Shown here in pieces: positions 47,110-59,675 of a stretch of 64,000 nt of DNA. The position numbers and the translations under genes are program-made. Numbering within the stretch: position 1 is the first letter of the stretch; each line of letters starts with the position of its first letter. Under the pieces are notes generated by a model that saw only the letters and a program-made list of their open reading frames with translations, made no database searches and was not told the DNA's origin. Origin of the DNA: Auanema rhodensis (Eukaryota; Nematoda; Chromadorea; Rhabditida; Rhabditidae); contig OZ059895.1 in assembly GCA_964057225.1 (NCBI GenBank), positions 12,152,001 to 12,216,000 on the forward strand, in the 5' to 3' direction.

Positions 47110-47919
47110 TTTCAAATTTTTTTAACGATCATGCCACGTTGAAAGAACGCCATGCAGCTGATTTTCAATTTTATCTCTTCCGTAACAAATGTTTTTAATT
47201 TTCCAGCAGTTTTACTTAGATAGCTCAACCCAAGGCATCAAAATATCTTCAATCTTATTTCTATATTACAGTTATAAACCAGTAGTTTATGAACCTTAAT
47301 CTTAACTTTACTGTTTCTTTCTATTTCCTATTGAAACAAACAATGTTTTAACACTATACAACTGTGAAACCTTTTTTAATTTATTGTGTTTGGAGCTCAT
47401 AAGATTCAATATCATCGAGGGATTTAGATGTAACGTAGAAAATTACATAACTAACATGAAATTGGAAAAAAAACAATAACGAGGATAAGTATGTAAATCA
47501 TTGAATATCAGATATTTCCGCTTACGACCATACCACGTTGAAAGTACGCCATGCAGCTGATTTTCAATTTTATCTCTTCCGTAACAAATGTTTTCAATTT
47601 TCCAGCAGTTTTACTTAGATAGCTCAACCCAACGCATCAAAATATCTTCAATCTTATTTCTTTATTACAGTTAAAAACCAGTAGTTTATGAACCTTCATC
47701 TTAACTTCACTGTTTCTATCTATTTCCTATTAAAACAAACGTTGTTTAAACACTATAGAACTGTGAAACCTTTTTTAATTTATTGTATTTGGAGCTCATA
47801 AGATTCAATATCATCGAGGGATTTAGATGTAACATAGAAAATTACATAACTAACATGAAATTGGAAAAAAAAACAATAACGAGGATAAGTATGTAAATCA
47901 TTGAATATCAGATATTTTC

Positions 47920-48039
47920 GCTTACGACCATACCACGTTGAAAGTACGCCATCCCGTCCGATCTGGCAAGTCAAGCAACGTTTGGGCCCGGTCAGTACTT
48001 GGATCGGAGACGGCTTGGGAATCCCGGGTGCCGTAAGCT
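47920..48039 (+). rRNA. 5S rRNA gene, extra T and C73
   Basis: 120 nt; extra T, T73C, with the deleted spacer. Confidence 0.85.
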
Positions 48040-48775
48040 TTTCAATTTTTTTTAACGATCATACCACGTTGAGAGTACGCCATGCAGCTGATTTTCAATT
48101 TTATCTCTTCCGTAACAAATGTTTTTAATTTTCCAGCAGTTTTACTTAGATAGCTCAACCCAAGGCATCAAAATATCTTCAATCTTATTTCTATATTACA
48201 GTTATAAACCAGTAGTTTATGAACCTTAATCTTAACTTTACTGTTTCTATCTATTTCCTATTAAAACAAACGTTGTTTAAACACTATACAACTGTGAAAC
48301 CTTTTTTAATTTATTTTAATTGGAAAAAAAACAATAACGAGGATAAGTATGTAAATCATTGAATATCAGGTATTTTCGCTTACGACCATACCACGTTGAA
48401 AGTACGCCATGCAGCTGATTTTCAATTTTATCTCTTCCGTAACAAATGTTTTCAATTTTCCAGCAGTTTTACTTAGATAGCTCAACCCAAGGCATCAAAA
48501 TATCTTCAATCTTATTTCTTTATTACAGTTAAAAACCAGTAGTTTATGAACCTTCATCTTAACTTCACTGTTTCTATCTATTTCCTATTAAAACAAACGT
48601 TGTTTAAACACTATACAACTGTGAAACCTTTTTCAATTTATTGTATTTGGAGCTCATAAGATTCAATATCATCGAGGGATTTAGATGTAACGTGGAAAAT
48701 TACATAACTAACATGAAATTGGAAAAAAACAATAACGAGGATAAGTATGTAAATCATTGAATATCAGATATTTTC

Positions 48776-48894
48776 GCTTACGACCATACCACGTTGAAAG
48801 TACGCCATCCCGTCCGATCTGGCAAGTCAAGCAACGTTGGGCCCTGTTAGTACTTGGATCGGAGACGGCTTGGGAATCCCGGGTGCCGTAAGCT
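48776..48894 (+). rRNA. 5S rRNA gene, T70 class
   Basis: 119 nt; G70T. Confidence 0.95.
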
Positions 48895-50103
48895 TTTCAA
48901 ATTTTTTTAACGATCATGCCACGTTGAAAGAACGCCATGCAGCTGATTTTCAATTTTATCTCTTCCGTAACAAATGTTTTTAATTTTCCAGCAGTTTTAC
49001 TTAGATAGCTCAACCCAAGGCATCAAAATATCTTCAATCTTATTTCTATATTACAGTTATAAACCAGTAGTTTATGAACCTTAATCTTAACTTTACTGTT
49101 TCTATCTATTTCCTATTGAAACAAACAATGTTTTAACACTATACAACTGTGAAACCTTTTTTAATTTATTGTGTTTGGAGCTCATAAGATTCAATATCAT
49201 CGAGGGATTTAGATGTAACGTAGAAAATTACATAACTAACATGAAATTGGAAAAAAAACAATAACGAGGATAAGTATGTAAATCATTGAATATCAGATAT
49301 TTCCGCTTACGACCATACCACGTTGAAAGTACGCCATGCAGCTGATTTTCAATTTTATCTCTTCCGTAACAAATGTTTTCAATTTTCCAGCAGTTTTACT
49401 TAGATAGCTCAACCCAACGCATCAAAATATCTTCAATCTTATTTCTTTATTACAGTTAAAAACCAGTAGTTTATGAACCTTCATCTTAACTTCACTGTTT
49501 CTATCTATTTCCTATTGAAACAAACGTTGTTTAAACACTATAGAACTGTGAAACCTTTTTTAATTTATTGTATTTGGAGCTCATAAGATTTGATATCATC
49601 GAGGGATTTAGATGTAACGTAGAAAATTACATAACTAACATGAAATTGGAAAAAAAACAATAACGAGGATAAGTATGTAAATCATTGAATATCAGATATT
49701 TCCGCTTACGACCATACCACGTTGAAAGTACGCCATGCAGCTGATTTTCAATTTTATCTCTTCCGTAACAAATGTTTTTAATTTTCCAGCAGTTTTACTT
49801 AGATAGCTAAACCGAAGGCATCAAAATATCTTCAATCTTATTTCTATATTACAGTTATAAACCAGTAGTTCATGAACCTTCATCTTAACTTTACTGTTTC
49901 TATCTATTTCCTATTGAAACAAACAATGTTTTAACACTATACAACTGTGAAACCTTTTTTAATTTATTGTATTTGGAGCTCATAAGATTCAATATCATTG
50001 AGGGATTTAGATGTAACATAGAAATTTACATAACTAACATGAAATTGGAAAAAAAAACAATAACGAGGATAAGTATGTAAATCATTGAATATCAGATATT
50101 TTC

Positions 50104-50223
50104 GCTTACGACCATACCACGTTGAAAGTACGCCATCCCGTCCGATCTGGCAAGTCAAGCAACGTTTGGGCCCGGTCAGTACTTGGATCGGAGACGGCTT
50201 GGGAATCCCGGGTGCCGTAAGCT
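50104..50223 (+). rRNA. 5S rRNA gene, extra T and C73
   Basis: 120 nt; extra T, T73C, with the deleted spacer. Confidence 0.85.
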
Positions 50224-50959
50224 TTTCATTTTTTTTTAACGATCATACCACGTTGAGAGTACGCCATGCAGCTGATTTTCAATTTTATCTCTTCCGTAAC
50301 AAATGTTTTTAATTTTCCAGCAGTTTTACTTAGATAGCTCAACCCAAGGCATCAAAATATCTTCAATCTTATTTCTATATTACAGTTATAAACCAGTAGT
50401 TTATGAACCTTAATCTTAACTTTACTGTTTCTATCTATTTCCTATTAAAACAAACGTTGTTTAAACACTATACAACTGTGAAACCTTTTTTAATTTATTT
50501 TAATTGGAAAAAAAACAATAACGAGGATAAGTATGTAAATCATTGAATATCAGGTATTTTCGCTTACGACCATACCACGTTGAAAGTACGCCATGCAGCT
50601 GATTTTCAATTTTATCTCTTCCGTAACAAATGTTTTCAATTTTCCAGCAGTTTTACTTAGATAGCTCAACCCAAGGCATCAAAATATCTTCAATCTTATT
50701 TCTTTATTACAGTTAAAAACCAGTAGTTTATGAACCTTCATCTTAACTTCACTGTTTCTATCTATTTCCTATTAAAACAAACGTTGTTTAAACACTATAC
50801 AACTGTGAAACCTTTTTTAATATATTGTATTTGGAGCTCATAAGATTCAATATCATCGAGGGATTTAGATGTAACGTGGAAAATTACATAACTAACATGA
50901 AATTGGAAAAAAACAATAACGAGGATAAGTATGTAAATCATTGAATATCAGATATTTTC

Positions 50960-51027
50960 GCTTACGACCATACCACGTTGAAAGTACGCCATCCCGTCCG
51001 ATCTGGCAAGTCAAGCAACGTTAGGCC
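50960..51027 (+). pseudogene. 5S rRNA gene, left half, interrupted by element 2
   Basis: Nt 1-68 with G64A (TTAGGCC), ending directly against the element 2 LTR. The right half is missing: after element 2 the sequence resumes in the spacer echo, not at nt 64 or 69. Confidence 0.96.
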
Positions 51028-51201
51028 TGTCACGGTCAACGTGAAAATACGAACTTTATTGTGTTAACGTTTTGTTTGTATTTTTTGTATTAACTTCACC
51101 CCCTTTAACCATCTGGTGCCTCCCTATAAAAGGGAGAACCAAATGGTTAAAATTTTCATGTCTCACCAATTTTGTATTGATTTTAGAATTTTCTTTCAAG
51201 T
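51028..51201 (+). repeat. Truncated 5' LTR of element 2
   Basis: Aligns with the element 1 LTR through the palindrome with TATAAAAGGG (51104-51151), TCATGTCTCACC and TTTTGTATTGATTTTAG, then ends. The junction to gag has CAAG shared by both sides. Outside these blocks it differs clearly from the element 1 LTR. Confidence 0.88.
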
Positions 51202-54200
51202 TGATATTCTTAAAAAATCTTATTGATAAAAATAAAGAAAAAATCAAAGATATGGAAATACAACTTGAATTACAACAATTTCGGGAAAGAGTTGAATATA
51301 CAGAAGAAAAAGAATATGAAAATTGTACAAACGAGGTACAAGAAAAACAAAACAGTTTACCCGATCAGGTAGTGCATGATCAGCATGTTAATGAAGTAAG
51401 ACTGATTAACCAAATACTGCAAAGACCCATATCAAAAACTCCAACCTTTGACGGTACTCCGGAAAAATTCCCTTTATTCTGGGATAGATTCATGAGAATG
51501 ATTGATAACAATGAATCTTTCTCTATAAGTGAAAAAGTGAACTTCCTATGTGAGTCCTTATCAGGTGAAGCCGAATATCTTCTTAGGGGAATTCCCGGTA
51601 CCGAAGGAAACTATGAGTTTATGAAAAATTGTTTGAAGGAAGAATATTCCTCATACGCTGTTGATAGAGCAACGCTGATCAACAAGTTGAATAAGGTGCC
51701 AAAAGCTTCAAGACAAGCCGATAGTTGTGCTCAAACGCTAAGAGAGATAAAAGCTCTGCTGCGACAGATTCAAGCGGCGGAAGGATCTTTAACCAAAGAG
51801 CTTTATGTTGCTACCGTACTCAATAAATTCCCATTTGAAATAATCAAAGATATTCACATCAAACAAAATTTTGAATGGTCCCACGAGAAAATCATTGAAC
51901 ATATTTCGGCGCAAGTAAAACTATTACAGATGACTGAAAACACTGAATCACTGTATCTCAGTAACAATGAAAAAAGTAAAAATCCAGATGGTGATCAAAC
52001 TAAAAAACAATTTCGATTGAATGAAGTTAAAGATTTGAAACAAAGAAGGAATTGCGTTTTTTGCGCGAATAATTCACACAATAGCCATATGTGTCCTGTT
52101 GAAACAACGGAAAAAAGGAAAATTTTAAGAGAAAAAAGGCTATGTTATGTATGCTTTGCAGACAATCATCAAAGCAAAAACTGCACATGGCCAAAGTTTG
52201 AATGCAACAGCTGTCATGATGATCACAACATTTCAGTTTGTTACCAAAATAAAAGAAATCAGAATAGAAATGGAGTCATCACCAACATTTCTTTACAAAG
52301 GGGTAATGATGAAGAAAAGACTAGAAATAATCAAACAATCGTTCCCAAGAAAGCACATGAAGAACCCACAAGTTTAACCACAATTGTTGGTAATCATGAC
52401 GTAGAAAAAGGACAAATAATTTTACGAACAGCAAAAGCAAATTTGTTCAATTACAATAGCGATAGCTATGAAAAAGTTAACATTATTTTCGATGATTGTT
52501 CTCAACGTTCTTTTATCAGAGAAGATCTAGCAAAAAGGATGAAACTACCAGTTAAATCCAAACAAAGAAAAACATTTCATGGTATTGGAGGAATGAAACA
52601 TTCTCATGTTTCAAGTATAGTTAACACAATATTCTATACTAAAGAGAAAAATTTAATTGTAACTGAAATGCTCACTAAACCGAAAATCAGTTCCCACATA
52701 TATACTCCTTATCTTTCAAGAAAGGATTTGAGTTTCATTAAAGAAAACAATATTATATTAGCCAATACCGATACAAATGGGGAAGTTTTTAAACCGGATG
52801 TTTTGATTGGACAAGATAGATTAAAATTGTTTGTAAAAGACAATGAAGAATTCAGACTTCCCTCTGATCTTTTATGTAAAGGATCTGTATTTGGAACTCT
52901 TATAAATGGAGAAACTAAACTTGAAAAAATTGTAACTCTGTGTAGCATTGAAGAGGAACAAAGTCATGAACCACCTCCAGAAACAAAACTGAAAGAACTT
53001 TTCCTTATCGATACTATTGGAATAAGCACCATCGTAGATAACAATGCAGAAGCAGAGAATTATCTTAAAGAATATAGTAAAGAACTATCCATTAAAGCCG
53101 GGAGAATTGAAGCTCCGTTTCCATTTAAAAATTATTTGAATAAATTGAAAAATAATAAATGGCCAGCTTTTCATAGATTTATGACATTATGGAGAAATCT
53201 ACACTCTAATAAAGAACAACTAGAATGGTATAAAAAATTAATAAATGAATACATTCAAAAGGGAATTATCGAGCCAATTGTTGATGAATCAGCCGAAGAT
53301 GGATTTTTCTTACCACATCATGGAGTGTGGAGAAAAGAAAAAGCTCGACCTTTAAGAATCGTGTTTGATGCTTCAGCAAAACAAAAAAATAGTCCATCGT
53401 TGAACCAAGTTATGCATTCAGGCCAAACATTTATTCACAAAATTCATGATATATTAATAAAATGTAGAAAAAGTCCAATAATAATAACCTGCGACATTGA
53501 GTCAGCATTTTTACAAATAAGCATTAAAGAAGAGCACAGAAAATATTGTAAATTTTTCTGGATTAGAAACGAAAATGAATCGGTAAATAAATATAACGTC
53601 ATGACATACCAATTCAAACGGCTACCATTTGGTATAACAGCGTCCCCGGGTATATTAAGCATGAGCTTAGCTTGGTACCTCAATAATCATACCGACCCTT
53701 ACGCTAGTCACTTGCTCGATTCCTTATATGTTGACAATATAATTTTATATGCAAACAGTGTTGAAGAAGCTAAGATAAAATGCGAAAAAGCCAAGAAAAT
53801 CTTACAAGGCATTTCTATGAATTTAAGAGAATTTATGAGCAACAATCCAAAAGTTACTGAAGATATGAACAATGAAGACAAATACCCACATAATGCTACC
53901 AAAATTTTGGGTTTAAATTATGATACAAAATTAGATTTATTCGTTCTTATACTTAAATTAAAGAAATTTGAAATCAATACGCACAGGAACATGTTAAGTC
54001 AAATACATTCAATATTTGATCCATTAGGTATGGCAAGCCCATTGATTTTACCATTAAAATTATTATTAAAAGAATTATGTGATCAATTCAAGGGTTGGGA
54101 TGTTGAATTACCCAAAGAAATAACACATAAATGGAATTTAGCCATAAATGAATTATTAAATGAAAAGGAATTGAGACTTGAAAGAAAGTTAAACCTGAAT

Positions 54201-56168
54201 GACTCTATATTATGGGTATTTACTGATGCTAGTAAACTAGCCATTGCTGCCTGCACATACATTGAAACCAATGGTAAAATAAGCCAACTTGTAAGCGGAA
54301 AGTCGAAAATTGCAAAAAAGGGAAATCTAACTATCCCAAGACTAGAACTCATTGCCATACTATTAGGTATTATGTTAGCTGATAATATCACATCTACAAC
54401 CAATCATCTTAAAACTGTACACGTAGCCAGTGACAGTAAGGTAGCCTTACATTGGATAGCTAACCATCAGAAAACGTTACCACCATATGTAGGCTGTCGC
54501 GTCGACAATGTAAGGAAGTATATAGATAAATTGAAGGAAAATAACATTAAAATCAAACTTTTTCATGTGAATGGTGATTATAACCCAGCCGATATTGGTT
54601 CTCGAGGAGCTTGTCTCCAAGAACTAAGTGATTCTATGTGGATTAAAGGACCACAATGGTTAACCCAAACAAAGTCACACATTGAAGAAATTGAATATGA
54701 GCCTATTTGGAATATAACAACCTTGATCGATACCGTTGAACAACAACAAATAACACAAATACCAGTTGAAAATATATTTAAATTACGTAGCAACAACTAT
54801 ACCTTACTGAAAACTATAGTTAAATTAAGTAAATTCTTGAGCCATTGGATCATAAAAGTACATCCCACAGCTATAACAAGGTTAAATAAGGTAATGAAAT
54901 TAGATGAAAACTGGCAAACTACAGCTAATGATATTGAGATTATAACCAAACTACTAATAAGTAAAGCACAACAGCATGTAACAATAGATCTCCTCACGAA
55001 AAAACATGAAGATTTTGTATTTTTTCTCGATGAAGAAATAATCAGAGTTCGTAGTAGATTGAACAACTCGGAATTACCGTTTGAAACTCAAAATCCCATA
55101 TATCTTCCAAGGGATTCTCCGTACACAGAACACATAATTATGCATTTACACAGAGAATGCATGCACCAAGGGAGAGATTTTGTTCTAACACTCTTGCGTC
55201 AAAAATACGTTTTAAGTAAACCATCAAGCATAGTCAGATCAGTTCTCAAAACATGCACAATCTGCAATAGATACAACGCTTTCCCGTTTGGAACGTCCTT
55301 AATGCCAGCATTGCCTAAGGATAGAGTAGTTCTAACAAAACCATTCATGAGTACAGGTTGTGACTTATTAGGTCCAATAACCATAAAGGATGGTAAAAAG
55401 ATATTTATATGTCTGTTTACTTGTTTAGCTATAAGAGCTATACACTTAGAAATAGTTTTTGACCAATCAACAAAGGCATTCTTAAACGCTTTCGAAAGGT
55501 TCATTGGAAGAAGAGGTATTCCAGAAATAATACGAAGCGATAATGGAGGAAATTTCTTATTAAGTGCTAAAGTAATAGAATTTTACACAGAAAACCATGA
55601 ATCTAAAAATGAAAAAACATTAACCAATTATCTTGCCGAAAAGAATATTAAATGGTACTTCAACACACCACAGGCTCCATGGAAAAGTGGAACATGGGAA
55701 AGACTAGTAGGACTAACAAAGTTAGCACTATACAAAACAATTGGAAATAGATTAATGTCAATTGATGATATACATACAGTAATTGTAAAAATCGAAACAA
55801 TTTTGAATACTCGCCCGCTTACACATCCGAACCCATCCAACCTGAACATTTTGCCTATCAGACCTTGTGATTTTTTAAACCGTTCCATCAGGTTTACACT
55901 TTCTTCAAACGTATCGAATACCCGAATTTATGATAAAACTATCAATAGCAGGACAATACAAACTATAGAGCAAGCCATTGAAGCAATAGAGTTATCTAAC
56001 GATGTAACTCAATTATTCTGGAAAAAATTCTATTCAGAGTATTTACTGTATCTTAGAGATATTTACAAACACAACAGAAAACAACCTGCAACGAACGCTA
56101 AGAAACCACAAGAAGGCGAAGTTATTATAATACAAAATGAGGATTCAAGTAGAGGTAAATGGAAATAA
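51072..56168 (+). pseudogene. Element 2 gag-pol, N-terminally truncated, ending at a nonsense codon
   Basis: 1698 codons. The first ~43 codons are read from LTR sequence; the match to element 1 starts at about its residue 148. Gag domain, zinc knuckles, protease (FDDCSQRSF), RT with YVDN, RNase H and integrase with DLLGP, SDNGGNF and GTWER are all open. The frame stops at TAA 56166-56168, where element 1 has a Leu codon (RGKWKL). One integrase residue next to the catalytic Glu differs (KSGTWER for KGGTWER). Confidence 0.93.
51104..51151. promoter_or_regulatory. TATA-box palindrome in the element 2 LTR
   Basis: Arms TTTAACCATCTGGT and ACCAAATGGTTAAA with inner CTCCC/GGGAG enclose TATAAAA. The arms are longer than in element 1 and have one mismatch. 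Confidence 0.7.
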
Positions 56169-58667
56169 GGACGCATAATAGAACTGATAAAAAGTGCAGA
56201 TGGGGAAGTTAGATCTGCAAAACTAATAACTGGCACTGGTCTCATAACAACTCGTTCATTAAACCACATATATCCACTAGAAGTGAGAAACGCAGAAACA
56301 GCACCGTTTGCGTCAGAACCTCACTCAATGAGATACAATAAAAAATACCAAGTGAATCCATTTTTAATCACCGGGACGGTAACACAAAAAGGAAATCGGG
56401 TTGAAAATATTGAAATTATTGAAAATACTCAAGAAAGTGAACGAAGTAACAATGTAATACCACTCGAAATCTATACACCCAACATGAATATCATCAACGA
56501 CGCAGGAGACGAAAATGATTCTAATAATACGAACTTAGAACAAGAGGAAGATAAAACAAATGAGATAACTCTTCAAACCGAAAATGAATCCAAACCTTCA
56601 AATCTAAATAGATGGTTCAGAACAAGAACACAGGGTAGTCAAGCAGCGGTAAGAAGTTATTTTAAGAAAAATAAAATGAAAACAAATGTTCCAAAAGTAG
56701 CTCTTCTTGGAATAATTTCAACGATTGAGGCTACATGTCAATCCTCTGAATTGCTTACCGCGGAAGCATTATATTTCCCTCAATGTAATCCATTAACGAC
56801 TTTGATAACATTTTTCATACCAATTATACTATTATTTACTATATTAGCAATTTGTAAAAGAGTATTGAAAGCTCATAAAAATGACCAATATTGGTATAAA
56901 TTTTTAAATGATAATTGGCAAACGATACTAACCGAAGTTAGAAGTGGAAAACCTGATTCAAAAATAATAACAAGTTCAGACGATGTAGTCGTACAAAAGG
57001 AAAACACAGTAACCACGAAGTTTGACAATGTAACTCCAAAATGGAAAAATGATATTCCAGAAACTATTAAAATTCCAAATTACATGAGAACATCATCATT
57101 CACTTCATTACAATTATCGATAGCACTCATGGTATTATTAATAACAGTGGAATCTTGTTCAAACTCACATATTAAGCATTCAATAAATATAATTTGCATT
57201 AATCGAACAAATTGTTATCAAGAATACGATAATGAAATCATTTTCAATAAAGGCATAAGAGACGCTTGCTTAGAATTCATTTATCAAAATAAATCTATCG
57301 GCAAAATAGAAATAACGAAAAAACCAACAGAAAACATTCGCCAGAAAAGTACGCTATATTATACTCGAGAAAGCACAATTCAATACAAAACTCGATATTC
57401 CTGTTATGGAACAGGATCTTGTAATCACACTTGTGAAGCTATAAATCCTATTGGACAATTACAAGAATTTGATAAAGAAGAAGGACCAACACAAGTTGGT
57501 TGTGCTAGGCGATGTGGCTCTCTTTTCTGCGGATGTTGGTCTCTAGAAGACGGTTGCTCATTCTATCAAACTGAATTTAAACCAATCAATGAAATAGTTT
57601 ATGAAATAGTAGAATGTGATTCTTGGGAAATGAATATACCATTAGAGGTAAAGTATGATCTATTTAAACACAAAGCCAATATTAATATTCTTTCAAAACC
57701 ATACGACACTGTTAATTTTCCAAACTTTAATATAAGCTCAATCTCCCATATTGTACCACCAACCCGATATTTAAACACCAAATATGCATTATCAACCATA
57801 AACAGTTATTACATGGAACCTCATACTATGAGTGAAGTAGCATGCAAAACCAAAGATCAAACTACAAATGAATTTAACTCTTGTAAAATACTGAAGTTAT
57901 GTAACTGTAAAATATCAAAAAGGGAAGAGCTAACATGTACCTGTCCATCTGATAATATTTTCAATCAGGCAAACTTATTACCCATGAACACCCTAATTAC
58001 CATGAAAGAAAACAAATTAACACTTATTCCTCAAACTGATGAATCAACTGTTGTTCTTCAACTACAAGGGAATGTGTCGTCTCGTACCTTCCTGTACGAC
58101 TTTCCTTGTCGACCGGAATTTAAAAAACTTTCCGGGTGTCACAGCTGTAGAAGAACGGCTGTTGCCGAGTTTATGTGTATATCACAAAAGGATTCTTGGA
58201 TCACAATGCAATGTAGTGAGAACATATACATGATTGAATGCGCCCCACACATGCCACTTACTGCTGTGGAATATTACTCAGAACATTCTGAAATCTATGA
58301 AGAATGCTTCGTAACATGTGCTAATGAAAAACACCGCGTGATCATACAAGGAACATTACAATGGGATAGTGAAATCCCAGATGTTGAAAAAACAATCATC
58401 AACATTGTGACAAATGCTAACACCTGGAGAAACATTTTGGATGTAATTAAAACAAATTGGGCATTATCATTATGCTTCCTCCTGATAACTGTTTTTATAC
58501 CAGTATTATCTTATATAATAGGAGTACAAGCAATAATTGTAATCATCATAATCATACAAAAATTAATCGTTCAGATGATAAAAATTGTAATGATCATTAC
58601 ATCATTACTGAGAAAAATGCTCAGGAATCCTAGACACAGAGCTGAGTCTAGCACAAATAAAAATTAA
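56169..58667 (+). pseudogene. Element 2 integrase C-terminal end and Env, downstream of the nonsense codon
   Basis: Same frame as the upstream part and open to 58667; a start inside it (first ATG about 56328) would be needed unless the stop is read through. It contains the end of the integrase beta-barrel, a membrane segment, the signal-like stretch, the Cys-rich ectodomain and the C-terminal anchor. A 3-codon deletion relative to element 1 lies near 57987 (NTLITMKEN for NTKNTLITMKEN). Confidence 0.9.
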
Positions 58668-58782
58668 AACACTAATCTTACTGTAGTAATAAAAAAAAAA
58701 AAAAAAAAACTTTATTAATTAGCTATAAGAACAGTTTAAAAACACAAAAAAAAAAAACAAAAACAAAAACAAAACAAAAACA

Positions 58783-59204
58783 CTATATACTTGAAATATC
58801 TGGATACCCCTCACCATCATCGTCTGACATCTACAACAATACTTACATTAACAGTTAAAATATATAAGCTTACCTCCTCACGTTCGTGGTGGCGGGGGTT
58901 CTTTGCCCTGCAGAATCTGCAGTTGGGAGGCAACGGCATCCTCTGGAACATGTAGATGAGCTGCTCCCGAGTTGGCTCGACTCCATCCTCCGGATAAAGC
59001 TCATCGTCTGTCATCTGCAACAATACTGAGATAAAATAAAATAAATTAATAAATAAATAAATAAAATAAAATAAAAAATAATAAGCTTACCGGGCCCTCC
59101 CGTATGCGATGAGTATCTTGCGCCTTGCATCGTTCGCATAGTTCATATGGACCGAGCTCGTCTTCTCCAATCTCCTCTTCAACCTGATACTGTAATTGTG
59201 ACAT
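58783..59204 (-). CDS. Antisense three-exon gene in element 2: 100-aa CxxC...H protein
   Basis: Exons 59091-59204, 58874-59014 and 58783-58830; introns of 76 and 43 bp with GTAAGCTTA starts and TTGTTGCAG or TTGTTGTAG ends, all phase 0. Compared with element 1, exon 1 has a 4-codon in-frame insertion and ten changed codons, seven synonymous; exon 2 has three changed codons, two synonymous. Both CxxC...H motifs are kept (CERCKAQDTH, CRFCRAKNPRHH). The third exon starts with ATG and runs longer (ends GEGYPDISSI), so the element 1 version may be truncated by an early stop. The preceding acceptor GTTGCAG is also conserved. Confidence 0.75.
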
Positions 59205-59633
59205 CTGCAACAATTACAACTATAAAAATAAAAAATAAAAATAAAAAATTTTTGAATATAAAAAAAAAAAAAAAAAAAAAACAATAGAAAATGTCAAGAG
59301 GGAAGTACAAAAACTTCACGAATACAATAAAAATTAAATTACTAATCACACGTAGTACAATAGTAAAAAATATAAACAAAGCAAAAATAGGTTATAAAAT
59401 AATATAAACAAAGGAAAATCACTACATATAGAAACAAATGCAACAGTTATAAACAAACAAATCTTTTTATCAAGATCTTCAATCTTTGATAACATCAAGT
59501 TTATTTATCCGAATAATATACATAAAAAGTAATCCTTTGTACAGGCTTTTTATACATTGTATCCGTAAACACATACTATTCTACAATAAACTAAGGGACG
59601 TTTATCATAGGTCAACCCACAGATGCGAACAAA
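59205..59633. other. Region between the divergent small genes of element 2
   Basis: About 430 bp, AT-rich with A-runs (59260-59281). It is longer than the matching element 1 region and not obviously alignable beyond the acceptor. No ORF or clear motif seen. Confidence 0.5.
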
Positions 59634-59672
59634 TATATAAAGAGGGAAACCATTGTTTTTCTCAATTCAGTG
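59634..59672 (+). promoter_or_regulatory. Putative core promoter of the element 2 CCHC ORF
   Basis: TATATAAAG (59634-59642), then TCAGTG (59667-59672) with its A 33 bp after TATAAA; the ATG is 7 bp further. It has the same layout as in element 1 despite little sequence identity around it. Confidence 0.55.
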
Positions 59673-59675
59673 CTA

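Larger units (their letters stand above)
32875..47200 (+). repeat. ~4.78-kb higher-order repeat, about three copies
   Basis: A private marker in one truncated unit (GTTGAAAATACGCC in place of GTTGAAAGTACGCC) recurs at 32875, 37653 and 42432, spacing 4778 and 4779 bp. Other private variants (one unit with GGGAAAAAAAC, one with AATTTAGATG for GATTTAGATG) recur at the same offset. The third copy has one fewer truncated unit before its next full gene. Confidence 0.85.
45338..50500 (+). repeat. ~2.58-kb higher-order repeat with the 73-bp spacer deletion
   Basis: The block starting with the 5S gene at 45338 (extra T, T73C) recurs at 47920, 2582 bp later; the deletion junction TTATTTTAATTGG recurs at 45731 and 48313. 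A third, shortened version starts at 50104. Confidence 0.75.
31995..51027 (+). repeat. 5S rDNA tandem array, second stretch, mostly truncated units
   Basis: Twelve uninterrupted 5S genes plus the right half of the gene split by element 1 and the left half of the gene split by element 2. About 31 truncated ~399-bp units lie between them, for example seven in a row from about 32460 to 34853 and six from about 37636 to 39630. No inverted 5S copy was found here. Some units carry a ~73-bp spacer deletion that creates the junction TTATTTTAATTGG (about 45731, 48313, 50501). Confidence 0.97.

Noticed and set aside
51185..51201. TTTTCTTTCAAG as a true 3' splice site at the LTR-gag junction of element 2
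   Set aside because: The acceptor ends in AAG, which is weak, and shared CAAG on both sides makes a deletion simpler than a spliced retrocopy.
51056..51247. Minus-strand 63-codon frame at the start of element 2
   Set aside because: It spans the LTR-gag deletion junction, so it did not exist before the deletion.
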